Positions 11,185 through 22,250 of a stretch of DNA of 64,000 bases are shown here, in pieces. Made by a program: the position numbers and the translations under genes. This stretch comes from Tricholoma matsutake (lineage: Eukaryota > Basidiomycota > Agaricomycetes > Agaricales > Tricholomataceae): the NCBI GenBank assembly GCA_026075535.2, contig AP026546.1:7626001-7690000 (forward strand). Reading direction: 5' to 3'. Every line of letters starts with the position of its first letter. Position 1 is the first letter of the stretch. The notes below the pieces were generated by a model. That model worked only from the letters and a program-made list of their open reading frames with translations, was not told where the DNA came from and ran no database searches.

Positions 11185-11700
11185 AAAACACTTACTGGGC
11201 TCAAACAATGCTTAGTGTCATTTGGGCCACATTGATGGTTTGCTGTTTGCTGTTGATGGAGATCCCTAGCTAGGAGGTTGATGGTGTGACAGTGGTGGCA
11301 GAGGTGTGATAGAAGGAGGAGGTAGTGGCAGCAGGGTGAGTGGGAGTCTCAACTTGTGACTTAGAACACATGTGAGCACCCCATGGGATGCCAACTTCAC
11401 ACGACATGCATTAATCCAGGGCTGGCAATAGCTATGTAATGATGTCAGTCATCACTCCATTCTGCCCAGAGTCACCATGATGACTTCCCCCATTGAAATG
11501 GTAAGTCTTTTTTCTCTTCTACTATACCTAACAAATGTTCCTTATTTTTTTACAACTAACTGTTTTTTAGGTTCTAAGTAATATACTGCCCACACTGGCA
11601 AATGACACAAAGTGAACAAAATGGAGCCCAAATGATGTTTATTGTTGCTTGGGCATCAAGTAAGTTTTTCTTTGTTCATGAATTGTTTTTTTTAATTTGG
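11185..11700. repeat. Conserved exon-intron junction module shared with T2 and T3
   Basis: Three splice-donor contexts of the T family appear: on the minus strand near 11195-11225 (CATTTGGGCC before the complement of GTAAGTGTTTTTTTT), and on the plus strand at about 11500 (GGTAAGTCTTTTTTC, acceptor TTTTTTAG then GTTCTAA at 11568) and about 11665 (GGGCATCAAGTAAGTTTTTC). In T3 the intron also ends TTTCTAG followed by GTTCTAA. This identifies the region as a scrambled relative of the T family. Confidence 0.5.
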
Positions 11701-11957
11701 GGTAACCTGCACATGTCATGGATACATCTATTTTTGGGTACAGGTATGGGTAACAGTGATGTCACCTGTGACCTGCATCCAACCCACCACTCTCTGGTAG
11801 ACATATTACATTTGGTGAGTTCTTGAATGGTTTGCATAATGTTACACTCATTATAACACTGTGTTTCTGTTGCTTTAAGGTCCAGTGTCTGTTTTTTTAA
11901 TGCTAGTTTTTTTGTCACAGCCTGAGAAAGGACCAGTTGAGATGGGCATACAGCAAT

Positions 11958-12665
11958 ATCTCAGTGAGTTCTCATTTGTTTTGTATGATCTTGGACTTGA
12001 TCTGATACTATTTAAACATCATTTGAAGACTATGAAGTGACAAGAGGACAGTGCATAGCTGTTTCTTTTCAATCTCAAAGGAGAAGGGGTTGAAATGGAT
12101 ATATATTATCTCAGTGAGTTTTTATTAGTTTACCATGATCTCGGACTTGATCTGACCCTATTTTAACATTGTTTGAAGGCTATGAAGAGACGAGAGTCTA
12201 GTGCCTATTAGTTTCTTTTCAATCTCAACATCTGTGTCAGGAGAAGGGGTTGAAATAGATATATATGTATTATCTCAGTGAGTTCTCATTTGTTTTGTAT
12301 GATCTTGCACTTGATCTGATACTATTTCAACATCATTTGAAGGCTATGAAGAGACAAGAGGCCAGCACCTATTGGTTCCTTTGCAATCCCAACATCTGTG
12401 TCAGGAGAGGGGGTTGAAATATCTCAGTGAGTTTTTATCAATTTACCATGATCTCGGACTTGATCTGACCCTATTTCAACATAGTTTGAAGGCTATGAAG
12501 AGACGAGAGGCTAGCACCTATTGGTTTCTTTTCAATCTCAACATCTGTGTCAGGAGAAGGGGTTGAAATAGATATATATTATCTCAGTGAGTTTTTATTA
12601 GTTTACCATGATCTTGTACTTGTTCTGATACTACTTTAATGTCGTTTTAAGGTGCTGAAAAGATG
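11958..12665. repeat. Tandem repeat, five units of about 150-164 bp
   Basis: Each unit starts ATCTCAGTGAGTT, continues through GATCTYGGACTTGATCTGA and ends GGAGAAGGGGTTGAAAT. Units start at about 11958, 12108, 12272, 12421 and 12581. Open frames here are by-products of the repeat. Unit lengths differ because the ATATATAT tail expands or is lost. Confidence 0.88.
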
Positions 12666-12779
12666 AGAGGCCCATACCATTGCCTCACAGCAATATCTTC
12701 AGTATAGACTACTTAAAATGTAACATATGTAGTGTTTGCCATAGTACACTGTAGCATAGCATAACACCTAATAGTATAC

Positions 12780-12907
12780 CCACAGGTTTACTTGTGTATA
12801 CAATACCTGCAACAACCCATACCCACATCAACAGGTAGACAACTTACCAGGGTATGGGTACAGGTTGGCATTCAGACACCCGCAGATTTACCCATGCCAT
12901 TGCCTAA
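12780..12907. repeat. Terminal fragment with ACCCATACCC repeats
   Basis: It contains CAACCCATACCC, GGGTATGGGTAC and the end word CCCATGCCATTGCCTA, matching the limit at 10338. Together these may bracket one or two related DNA elements. The following 12910-13430 holds only low-complexity sequence and no gene I recognise. Confidence 0.4.
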
Positions 12908-13439
12908 CTTCAACTTACAGGTTTTAACTCACTTACAACAACGCGACTGCCAGACCAATGCACACACACAAACAGGAACAACAACGGCAAGGGAATGTGA
13001 AAATGACAGGGGAGCACCAATGAGGATGGCAAGCAACAGCAGGATGATGGAATGATAATGATGATGGGGTGATGAGGGGTGATGAAGAAACCCAAACAAA
13101 ATAGGCCAAGACAATGGGGATGCCAATGGCAGTGATGGCAGGAAAAAGAGGGCCAGGGCAGGACAATGGGACAATGGAGGACAAGGGGACAAGGAGGCCT
13201 TTGTCCCCCAGCACCCAGCACCTGCCCCTAAAATTGATTTAAAAATTATATAATTGAAATGCTCAGAAGTGCAATTACAATATATTTTCATACAGCACAG
13301 GGCATCACAGGGCATCACAAGATACTCTAGGGTGCTTGATGTGTCCTGGGAAATAGCCTTTAACCATGGGAAAGCTTGTGTCAAAAAGTGATTTTCCTGA
13401 TGTAGCTACTCAAATTTGTGAACTAAGCAAAAAACTGCA

Positions 13440-14524
13440 CACTGGTTGTACAAAGGATCAACAAAGGGTCTGCTTGTAAGACTATTGAGCCTCCTCCAAT
13501 CATGCTCTTTTCCTCTTCCAGGTTTTTCCTGTCTGTTTTTCAGTCTTTGTCTCACCATCTTGAATGTGTCCTCCAGCTGTCACTTTGTGACTTGGTTCTT
13601 GTGTGCCAAATCATGCTCTCTCTGCTCAGTATGCCTTTGGATTACATCCAGAAAGAGTTCATATGGAATTGAGATAGCAGGGTCATTGCCACGTTTACCT
13701 TCAGGGATTGTCTGAAAGATGTGCCTTTGCAGAATGTGGACTTGGTGATTCCCTTCCAAACCACCTGGAAATAACTGTTTTACAGATGGTTACAAGGTTC
13801 TGAACCATTGTAAAACTTCCCTTACCTGGTGTCTCTCAGTTTGCAACACAACATACTTCCAGTACAGATCGACAGCCTTATCATAAAAATGTATTGGTAT
13901 TCAGCAGCAAGTGATGCTTTACCTATCCTTTCTGAATCATTGAGGCTATCGGCATGCATCAAGCAATTGATGTCCAACTCCTTCCAGCCAAAGGCTTGAG
14001 ATGTTCAGAGTCTGTGAGCTCCCAAAAATCAATAGTAACCACTTTCAACTTTCTTTCTTCATTATCCTCTGCAATTGCAAGCTGAATATTACCCCCTGTA
14101 TCTGCTACCAGCCTAGTGGGATCTCAACCAAGGTTTTTTGCTGACTCACTGTAACCCACTTCCCATGCAATTGTTGGAAGATGGGTCAGGTCATTGGGTG
14201 TGTGATGTTGGTCATATATTACAAAATTGGGGGTCTTCTGGCCACCATCAGATAAGGTGATTCTGTCTACACCACCATAGCTGGCATTAGCTTGTTCTCC
14301 ACAGTGGAAAGTAACCCCATGAATGAACTCATGAGGCATCTTCAAGAACATGTGGCTAATAGCCTTATGAATAAGTGCACAATGACATTGGTGTCAGAAT
14401 AGTCAATACTTAAAGGACCATTAGATGACCCATTCTGTTTGAATGACCAGGTGCTACTCACTGGGCCTGTGCCCACACTTCTAAATGACCTTTGTCTGCC
14501 ATTGAAAGGCTTCAGATGTAACAC
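13440..14524 (-). pseudogene. Degenerate protein with a possible restriction-endonuclease-like (PDDEXK) domain
   Basis: Minus-strand frames give, in order, a segment with GQKTPNFVIYDQHHTPND, then LPTIAWEVGYSESAKNLG (14180-14124), then VADTGGNIQLAIAEDN and a short KVVTIDFWELT strand. A D/P-x(n)-(T/V)-xx-E-V-G-x-S-E arrangement like P.IAWEVGYSES is the core pattern of PDDEXK/Uma2-like nuclease folds in fungal repeat-associated proteins. Further on (towards 13440) is a lysine/arginine-rich tail. Stops and frame changes occur every 50-90 codons. The nuclease assignment is an inference from this motif only. Confidence 0.4.
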
Positions 14525-15030
14525 CTTTCATTGATATCTGGTTTCCAGCACCAGCCCTTCATTTTAAAAATGGTTTTATGTCAGAAAGGATATCCTCCAT
14601 AGATTGTACTGTAGGATTTTCAGGAATATTGGGAGTGCAAGGGGAGGGGACAAACACTCCTTGTCACCAAAGGACCATCATGGCACATGGAGTCACTGGA
14701 GATGGGAGTGGAGAGTGATGGTGAACACAATCAATGTGCTAGAAGTAGACCCAGAGGATAAGTGGGAAGTCTTGGTAGGTGTATCAGGCTTCAAAGCCTT
14801 CTTTGCAACACATGATTTTCAGAAAATGGCAATTTTTGGTGAGCATTTGCACATAGCCTTCTTACAGTTACTATGTTACTATATTGATATCTACCTATGC
14901 CACATCACATAAGTAGCTAAGGACATACTAAGTAGTGCACCTTGATAGACCAAGTAAAAAGTAAAAAGTAAGTTCTGAGTTCTGAAGCTTGTCTGAGAAT
15001 GAGGTTTTTTTTGATCTCCCTGAGCTCGAA

Positions 15031-15165
15031 AATGTCTTGGTGTGATCTATTGACCTGGTAATTGCCGAGGCCAGCTACCGGCTTTGCTTTGGATACTGTG
15101 AGCTGTTCAATCTGAGCTCCAGAATGTCTTAGTGTGATCTATCGACCCAGAAATTGCTGTTCCTC
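15031..15165. repeat. Imperfect direct repeat of about 45 bp
   Basis: GAGCTCGAAAATGTCTTGGT near 15031 and GAGCTCCAGAATGTCTTAGT near 15113 each continue as GTGATCTATYGACC and AATTGC. The surrounding stretch 14530-16290 has no frame I can support. Confidence 0.55.
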
Positions 15166-16441
15166 CCCAATTGTTACATGCCTGACAGAAGATGGAAACC
15201 ATTGAATATTTCGAGTGATTTAAAGAATATTAGTCAGTTGGAAAACACTAATAGCATGCCATTCCACTACCCTCCTTTTGTGTGATACTCCCAAAAAAGT
15301 TTGGCCTTTTGGTGCTCGATGAATGAGGGGTGTGGTTGTTTAGAGCTTCAGAACACCTCTTGAGATGAGGAATGTTCTGAAACTTGTCAGTTAGGGTGTC
15401 TATCCATTAGAAAAACTACATGTTGACATATGTGGTGTACAGCTACAGGCCTGTCTGATGTATTGTATTTTAAGAATCACTAGGATTAGGATTTGTGCAA
15501 TGAATGCAGGCAAGCCAGAGTTTGTACCACTATATGAAAATGAATATGGCAGACATAGCAAACAAAGTGAGACCTGACCTTTTGCCTCCCATCATCCTCA
15601 TCTTCTGTCTGCCAGACAGAGAGCCTTGCAACACTGTCAAGTAGCTGCCTGACCACAAATGGCAATGGCGGGGGTCAGGGACATATGTTCTTGTAAAACA
15701 ACATGATTGTAGGACTGACACCATGTGTCGTACCCCAGCAGTCTATGTGTGTGCTGCCATCCAAATCACTTTTGAGCTGCTTAATGCAGCAAAGCGATGT
15801 GATCTGCCTCATAAATGTAGCTCATTCATTGCATGTCCTGTTTTGAGGTGCACATAACATGAGGCTAGCTAGCTATGAGACAAAGAAAAACAATTAGAGA
15901 AGTGGTGAATAGCCTAGTCTTTCTTACACTTGAAGTGATTTGGACCATCTTGTAGAGTTCACCTTGGATGCGGAGCAAAGCAGGCAAGAGGGTGACAACA
16001 TCAAGATACATGATTGGTCTTCTGTGTTAGCAGTGAGTCGGTAGAGGCCTGCAGAGGTGTCAAGGTCAGCGAGGGGTTGGCTAGCATTCCACAATGAGTT
16101 GCCTAAGGAGCCCATGACAGCATCAATCCAAGATAAGACAAGCATACATGTTGTGTTTGGTAGCCTAACAGGCATAAATGGCAGGGTCTGAGACACCCGT
16201 ACTGTATAGCAGCTATGATTTGCTGCGAAAACTAAAAGATTGTCTGGAGGTGATCACAAATGTGATGCACACCCTCATCTATGTGATCTCATCTCATCGA
16301 CGGTGATGGTGGAAAGTTATGACATGGAAGGTGCCCATAGGTTCACAAGGACCCATGTTTTGAGCCAGTGTTAACCTGCCGACAGGAACGAGGCTAGAAG
16401 CGCTGGCCCAGGAGGACAGTGAAGAAAATGGGGTTGAAGAA

Positions 16442-17330
16442 TTGGCACTTCTGATGACAGTGAGTGGAAGCCCCTCCCCTTTCAATATCATGTGTAAGGC
16501 CCAACCGAACTGGGTTCAAGTATATAAGATTGGTGCCTTTGAAAGCCCTAAAGTTTGGCAGTTATTGAAATGCTGCACAGATGAGGGGACTTTTGAAGAG
16601 GTGCTGTTCACAATCCAGGGAATCCTGAAGGCCACAGATCTCCCTCCATTAAAGTGTGTGCCTGAGTACGTCCCATTGTGTTTAAGGACCCACATTATAT
16701 CTAACACAGAGTAGCCACTTGCTGGCCCAGTATAAATACCTTTGCCAATCAACCACCTTGACAGGGTTGAATTCCACCATGTTTGATAAGGCAGCTCAGG
16801 CCATGCAAGAGATTTACGGTCACTTTTACAGAGAGTTTGAGGATGGCACACTAGTGACATGGAGTCTGAAGGGGTTGGACAATGACAAAGGGCCTGAGCT
16901 TGTTGTGTTGAACCACTATTTCACTCCTACACTTGATGCTGGCAGCGACAAACACACACCATTTGGACTAGGTGTGGATTCCAATGGTGTCTTGGCCTGC
17001 ATGCTAGACGGTGGTGGCAGGTCAAGCACATTTGTCCACACAGAGGATAACCAAGTGCACTATCACAACAGTCATGTCAAATTACAAGGTGAACGAGAGT
17101 GAGTACAAGAAGGTTTCACATTTGCTACCTCACTCCAATGCCCACTAATTGAACAGATTCAAAGAGTGTGGGCTGCAATGATTTCATATTGGGGATATTG
17201 TAGAAATCCAAGTTTTATTCATGGCAGTCTCATTGAAGAAAGAACAAACCAGTCAAGATTGTTGTAAGATGGTAATGGTATTGAGGTCGATGCCACTGTT
17301 GGATGGCCAGTTTGTCACAGTAAGCCTGCC
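16442..17330 (+). pseudogene. Unnamed repetitive basidiomycete protein, degenerate
   Basis: Two shifted frames (16442-16714 and 16719-17102) and a broken continuation to about 17330 read as one decayed protein. Recognisable blocks are LKGLDNDKGPELVVLNHY, GVDSNGVLACM, HTEDNQVHYHN, then after a stop HIGDIVEIQVLF and MVMVLRSMPLLD. I recall this block order from multi-copy hypothetical proteins of mushroom-forming fungi, but I know of no assigned function. A frame change lies near 16715 and stops near 17102 and 17150. It may be cargo or an accessory gene of a DNA element. Confidence 0.4.
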
Positions 17331-20300
17331 ATCTAAAGCCACTGGTCATATAAGCCTGTTCACCCACCTGTAGGCAGCAAAAATGCAATGGCCAATGGCC
17401 TTCACTAAACCCCTGCTGATGGTCATCTTGAAGAGAAAAGCTGGCTATGGTAGGGAGCAGGCTGAGCCAGCTGATTCAAACAGCCTGGATGATACTGAAG
17501 TGATATGGCTGCAAGATAATGGAATGAACCTTGACTGAGCATTAAGCAAACAGACATGTAGTATGAGTCAACATAGGTTTTGTAAGGGTATAACAGGTGG
17601 ACAAATAGTATGCTGCTGAGAGCTACAATGTCAGTAGACTGCATACCAACCCAGACACTAAGGCTTACTTGTTAGGGTAGATGACAACTGCCCAAAGGAG
17701 CAACCATTCCAAGGTTACAACACTTCCAAACCCCCTGTCAGTAAATCCTCAAGGAGACTGCTGATTAGGCCACATGGATTCGTAAAAATCCAAATCCCCC
17801 ATGCCTGTCGACCAGGGCTTGCCTTGCAGACCTGTACATGCATGGTGGCAGAACAAGGTGGACACCTGGTCCAGCTTGTTAAACGGCTGCACTGCGACAC
17901 ATTCAGGAAGGAAGGAAAATGCCTCATGCTTGTTAACGAGGGCTTGCTTTTGATGATGGTGAGAGTTGCAAGATGGGAAGCAGAGCTTGTTGACATGTCA
18001 AGCTTAGGGCAGGCTATTTACAATCAACATTGTTTGGTGAGCATACAGCATACACATTAGAGTGGGAAAGTTATCTTGGCTTGGTTATGGGTTATGGCAA
18101 ACACTCTCTATTGACCTCTTGACTTCCAACTTTATCATCCACTTGTTCTGCTTTGTTCAACTATTGTTGAAGGCCATAGAATTTTAGTGAGTGATGGTCA
18201 TTAACTTTTTCCTGTTTCCTTTTTCTTTGTGGCCGCAACAGACAAGTCCCTCCTACCAAAAAACATTGAACCACCTCTTTTTCTTGAGATGTGTTGCAGT
18301 GCAGCTGTCTAACAGCTTGGACCAGGCATCCAACCTGTTCTTCACACACAGACAGACAGATGAAGATACACATGGCTAAATGTCTGTTTGACACCAATCA
18401 AGTTGGGTGAGATTGACCTCATCAACACTGTCAATCATGATCTCTACTGTTGTCTAGCTTGTACTCAGGCTGGCTATTGTGCATGGCATATTTATTATTA
18501 TTATTATTTTTTTACCCCTTCACAACTTTCACAGTTTGATTCCACTCTTTATAGACAGCAGACAAACATGCAACTACCTCCCATCCTAACACCTGACTTG
18601 TTGCTACAGCAACTGGCACTAACAACAGTTTGATTCAGGCATATATACCCCCCAAAGATTTAACCAAACTCATGGCAACCTCACTGAGGATAGACCATGA
18701 TATGTTCACAAATGTTCGACCAAGCCTCTTGGCACATTATGAATGGCCTCGATGCCTGGCATGCATGCAAGAAACTGAATGGCAAAATGTTGCAAATGAG
18801 TGGTTGTCTGAAAAGCTTTATTTTATCTACAGACAATGGCTATCTGTCCCCACGATCTGTTGACATAGTTACAGTAATGTTTTGACCAGCCTCCTCCTGA
18901 CAATGCCCCTGATGCCAAAAGCCTCCAAGAAATCAACCAAGTATTGTTGTCCCTCCCCACAAATTGTGCTTTGGTAACTTTTCTTTCCTTTCTTCTTTTA
19001 GAAAAAATGCAATGAACACAACCCAGCAAAAGTAAGTCTGTCCCAACCTGGCTACCACTTTGATAATCTCCCCATCTAGAGTGGATTTTGACCTGGCAGC
19101 ATGCATACCCTGTTTCTAAACTGTCCCTTGCCACCTGATTACTTTTGACCATGACAGACTGGTTACGCATGAGAGTTAGTGCGAGGTAAGGCTACCTGCA
19201 TATGATAATAAGCTGACTGACAAAATACATTTAGCCCTATGTTTTCCAAGAAATGCAAGACAAGGGCAGTCTCCAGCTCACTGGAAGTGTCGGTATCTCT
19301 GATGGTTCTATTAATGACAATCTACTACTTCCAATGCTAGTGAAATCATCGAATCAGTGCCGATGCAAGCTGAAACCCACAATGAAGCCATCATGAATAT
19401 GGGCCCAACCTCTCCTCACTTTACAGAAGAAACAATGGGGTACATAATTTCATGCCCTGTAATGCTGGGATTGAAGCATGATCTGAAAAGTGCAATTCTC
19501 AGTGCATTTAGGAGAGATCTCAGCAAAGATAAGGCAGACCCCAAATTTGGGACATTCCCTGCTGCCACATTATGCTTTAAATGCTGATGCTTAACACAGA
19601 GGCCCTTTAGCTGACCATACAAAGTATTATCCCACTAACCTGCCTCTCCTCTCTGAACTGTTTTAGGAGAAAAATCATCAAGACTCAGAAAGCTGCTGCA
19701 ATGAGGTGCATCACAAAAAATGCCACAAAATTTTAAGCCCTAAGTAGTCCTTATTTTATTTACAAGTCATGCAAAGGGTTGAAATGAGTTTAGACATTTA
19801 CTTGGACATTGAGTGGTCCTATTTTTGATTGTAAGGCCATTTAATTTCAAATCAAATGCATCTGAAGGGTAAGCGAGGCTACTGCACCATTCCAATGCTC
19901 ACAATGCATTGTGGTCATTTAAAGGTCTTGTATTCTCACCCCAGCCTTGCAAACCTCGCAAGGTTGAAAAGGCCTTTAATTATCAGGAAGTCCTTGTCAG
20001 CCTCAAGAGCTTCCCAAGCCCACTTGAGGTATGCTAATCCTTGGTGTCCCTATTTTTGCCTACGTATCAACACAAGTGCTTGTGAGCCTTGTAATCTTTC
20101 AGAGTTAATTTATTTTAGCAAAGGCCTTGTATTTCATAGCATGGCCATTAAGAACATTACTAGGCCTCACTTGCATTACATTCACTTCACACCATTTGAA
20201 TTGCGAGCCAAAAAAAAATACAATTATTGCTAATAATTGTGTACAGGAATGCAAACAACGAATACATGAAAGCAGAGGTAACATGAGGGCAAAACTTATG

Positions 20301-20450
20301 AAGTGGTGGGTGAGCGAGAGAAAAATAAATGAGAGTGACATGGAGTGGAGAGCAGAGCAGAGCAGAGACAAGACAAGATGACAGTGTTAGAAGGTACACA
20401 AGATTTTGAACAGTAAGGGACCAGGGGAATCCAGGGGGAGCAAGAATTCA
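17331..20450. other. No supported gene; degenerate intergenic sequence
   Basis: Only short frames occur on either strand. The stretch 18388-19600 has several plus-strand frames of 60-80 codons (for example one with WHIMNGLDAWHACKKLNGK near 18735), possibly scraps of one old gene, but I recognise no domain. No TIRs, LTRs or RNA genes are apparent. Confidence 0.5.
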
Positions 20451-20535
20451 TAGGACTGAGCACAATGAGTGGACAACGGAATAGAGAGACATCAAAAGGA
20501 GAAATCTGTGATGGACCCAGCAGCGGGGGATGTCA

Positions 20536-22057
20536 TCATTCGTCCTCGTTTTGGTGTCGTCTTTCAGCACGTTCCAATCGTGCTTGTCTCGCCTTTGATC
20601 GGCTGGAGTTGGGATCCAGAGGAGCGTCGCCCTTCTCACCATCGTGGCCCTTCGTGCCAAGGTTGTCAGGAAAAATTTTCCTGTGCAAATAAATATCATC
20701 AGTCTCGTAGTACATTAAAAACTTACCTATTCCACCATGCAAGCATTTCTGCTGCCCATTCATCCTCCTCCTCCTCAAAAAGCTCCATGATCGCATCATA
20801 AAATTTCCTGAGCTTGAAGTGGCCATCTTCTGCCCCCCACTCCTCACACGATGATAGGGCGAACCTGGCCTAGCATTGCATCAATGAACAAAATTGAGAT
20901 TGGGAAGACAAACTTACCTGAGCCATCGCATAAGCAATCGTTGAAGGCGTGACTTGTGCCAGTCCATTGATCTTGCTAATCGCCAACTTCTTTTTCTTGT
21001 CCGTGGCCTCGGAGAATCCATTGCCCATGAAGATACATTTAAACAACTGAAAAATCAACTGGTACAAAAGAAGCACGAAAGAAATGAGACAACGTACCCA
21101 TAAACATAACGGCGATCTTAGTAAACCCTTCTCGGCATTCCAAACATTCGGATTCTCCTCCAGAAGCTCTTCCGCTTTGCCCTCGTTGTACAAGAAATTC
21201 AGGAACTTGTCGATGGTGACTTGTCCCTGGGAATGGGAGGTCCATCGTGGGCTTGATTCTGGGCAAAGTAATCTCGAATCCCATTCTTCATTTTGTTTGT
21301 ATCTTGTTGATGAGCACTTTGCAAATCTTTCTCTAGGGATGCAGCAGATCAATGGCAAAAGTGAAAAGAAAGAGGATGCTGTACCAAGGTGATGAGTTCC
21401 ATGATTGACTCGTAGTCATCCCCAAAATCTTCCAGAGTTTTCTTGAAATTCAGCACTTGGGCAAGAACGCTACGATAAAACTTGATATATGTGTTCCGTT
21501 CTTCTTCTTTCATATTCCTGGTGGCATAGTAAGAGGTGAATATATGCATGAAAATGTAGTACTCACCCATCGTCTTCTGTGGTTTCAATCTCGAATACAC
21601 CATCCTTGGCCAAACCCATATGGAAGGCCTCATTAAGATTGAGCCACGGTCCATGTATGCGAACGACCCAGTGGCCAGCCTTCTTGTATGCTCTCAAAGC
21701 ATCTTGTTTTTCCATTCTATAGACATTTCAGAGTGATGTGAGAACAGTGAACATCAGTGTCACTCACCTAGTACAGCCACGCTTTCGCTTCTTCCGAGAA
21801 GCTTCGTGTTCAAGCGCATCTCGGAGGAGCTCAGGACCACGTTTTTGCCTGTGGTGGTTCACATCTTGCTCATCTCGGTTGTCTTCATCTTCATCATTGA
21901 GACCGCTGTCACTGCCACTGTTACCGGAGCCTGAAGGTGGGGATGTTTGTGCAGAGGGTTGTTGTTGTTGATGGCCAGAGGAAGCATGATTGGGGCAGGC
22001 TTGCAGACGTTGTGAGCGATGGTTGAGAGAACAAGTTTGAGAGGTGGGAGGTGGCAT
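20536..22057 (-). CDS. DUF6698-like protein, seven exons, one frameshift
   Basis: A well-preserved spliced gene. Exons (minus strand) are about 22057-21768, 21716-21567, 21517-21385, 21332-21098, 21046-20918, 20869-20727 and 20680-20536; the six introns are 46-53 bp, all GT-AG, four starting GTGAGT or GTAAGT. The start is MPPPTSQTC and the stop TGA at 20536. The N-terminus is Ser/Gln/acidic with a basic KKRKRG patch (possible nuclear signal). The middle has NLNEAFHMGLAKDG. The C-terminal part has AEKGLLRS, FKCIFMGNG, STIAYAMAQARFALSS, and LRKFYDAIMEL to MLAWWNRKIF, the pattern of the Agaricomycete DUF6698 family. The tail is charged (RQARLERAERR). Function is unknown. One single-base frameshift is required in exon 4 (about 21205-21220). 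It is divergent from Plavaka A, so it may be host or element-borne. Confidence 0.75.
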
Positions 22058-22250
22058 GGAGGTACAATTTCAAGAAAGAGATGGCTGCAGATTGTTTACT
22101 GACCAACAAAGAAACAGACCGGTCACCTGATCATGACCTCTTCATTTCCTCGACTTCACCGATACCCCCCTTCCTCGACCGCGGTGTTGACTAGGTGTCA
22201 GCCGCATAGAATTGACTTGGCATCGTTCTATCTCACTCAATCTCTATGCA
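22058..22250. promoter_or_regulatory. Short divergent intergenic region (putative bidirectional promoter)
   Basis: Only 193 bp separate the ATG of the DUF6698-like gene (minus) from the ATG of Plavaka A (plus). Any promoters for both must lie here or overlap. No clear TATA box is visible. The stretch is richer in CpG than the decayed transposons around it (for example ACTTCACCGATACC, CCTCGACCGCGGTG). Confidence 0.45.

Noticed and set aside
11958..12665. CRISPR array
   Set aside because: Units of 150-164 bp without unique spacers, in a eukaryotic transposon setting; an ordinary tandem repeat.
20105..20399. Overlapping 70-90 codon frames on both strands near 20.1-20.4 kb
   Set aside because: Mutual shadows with no domain, and no splice or conservation signal.
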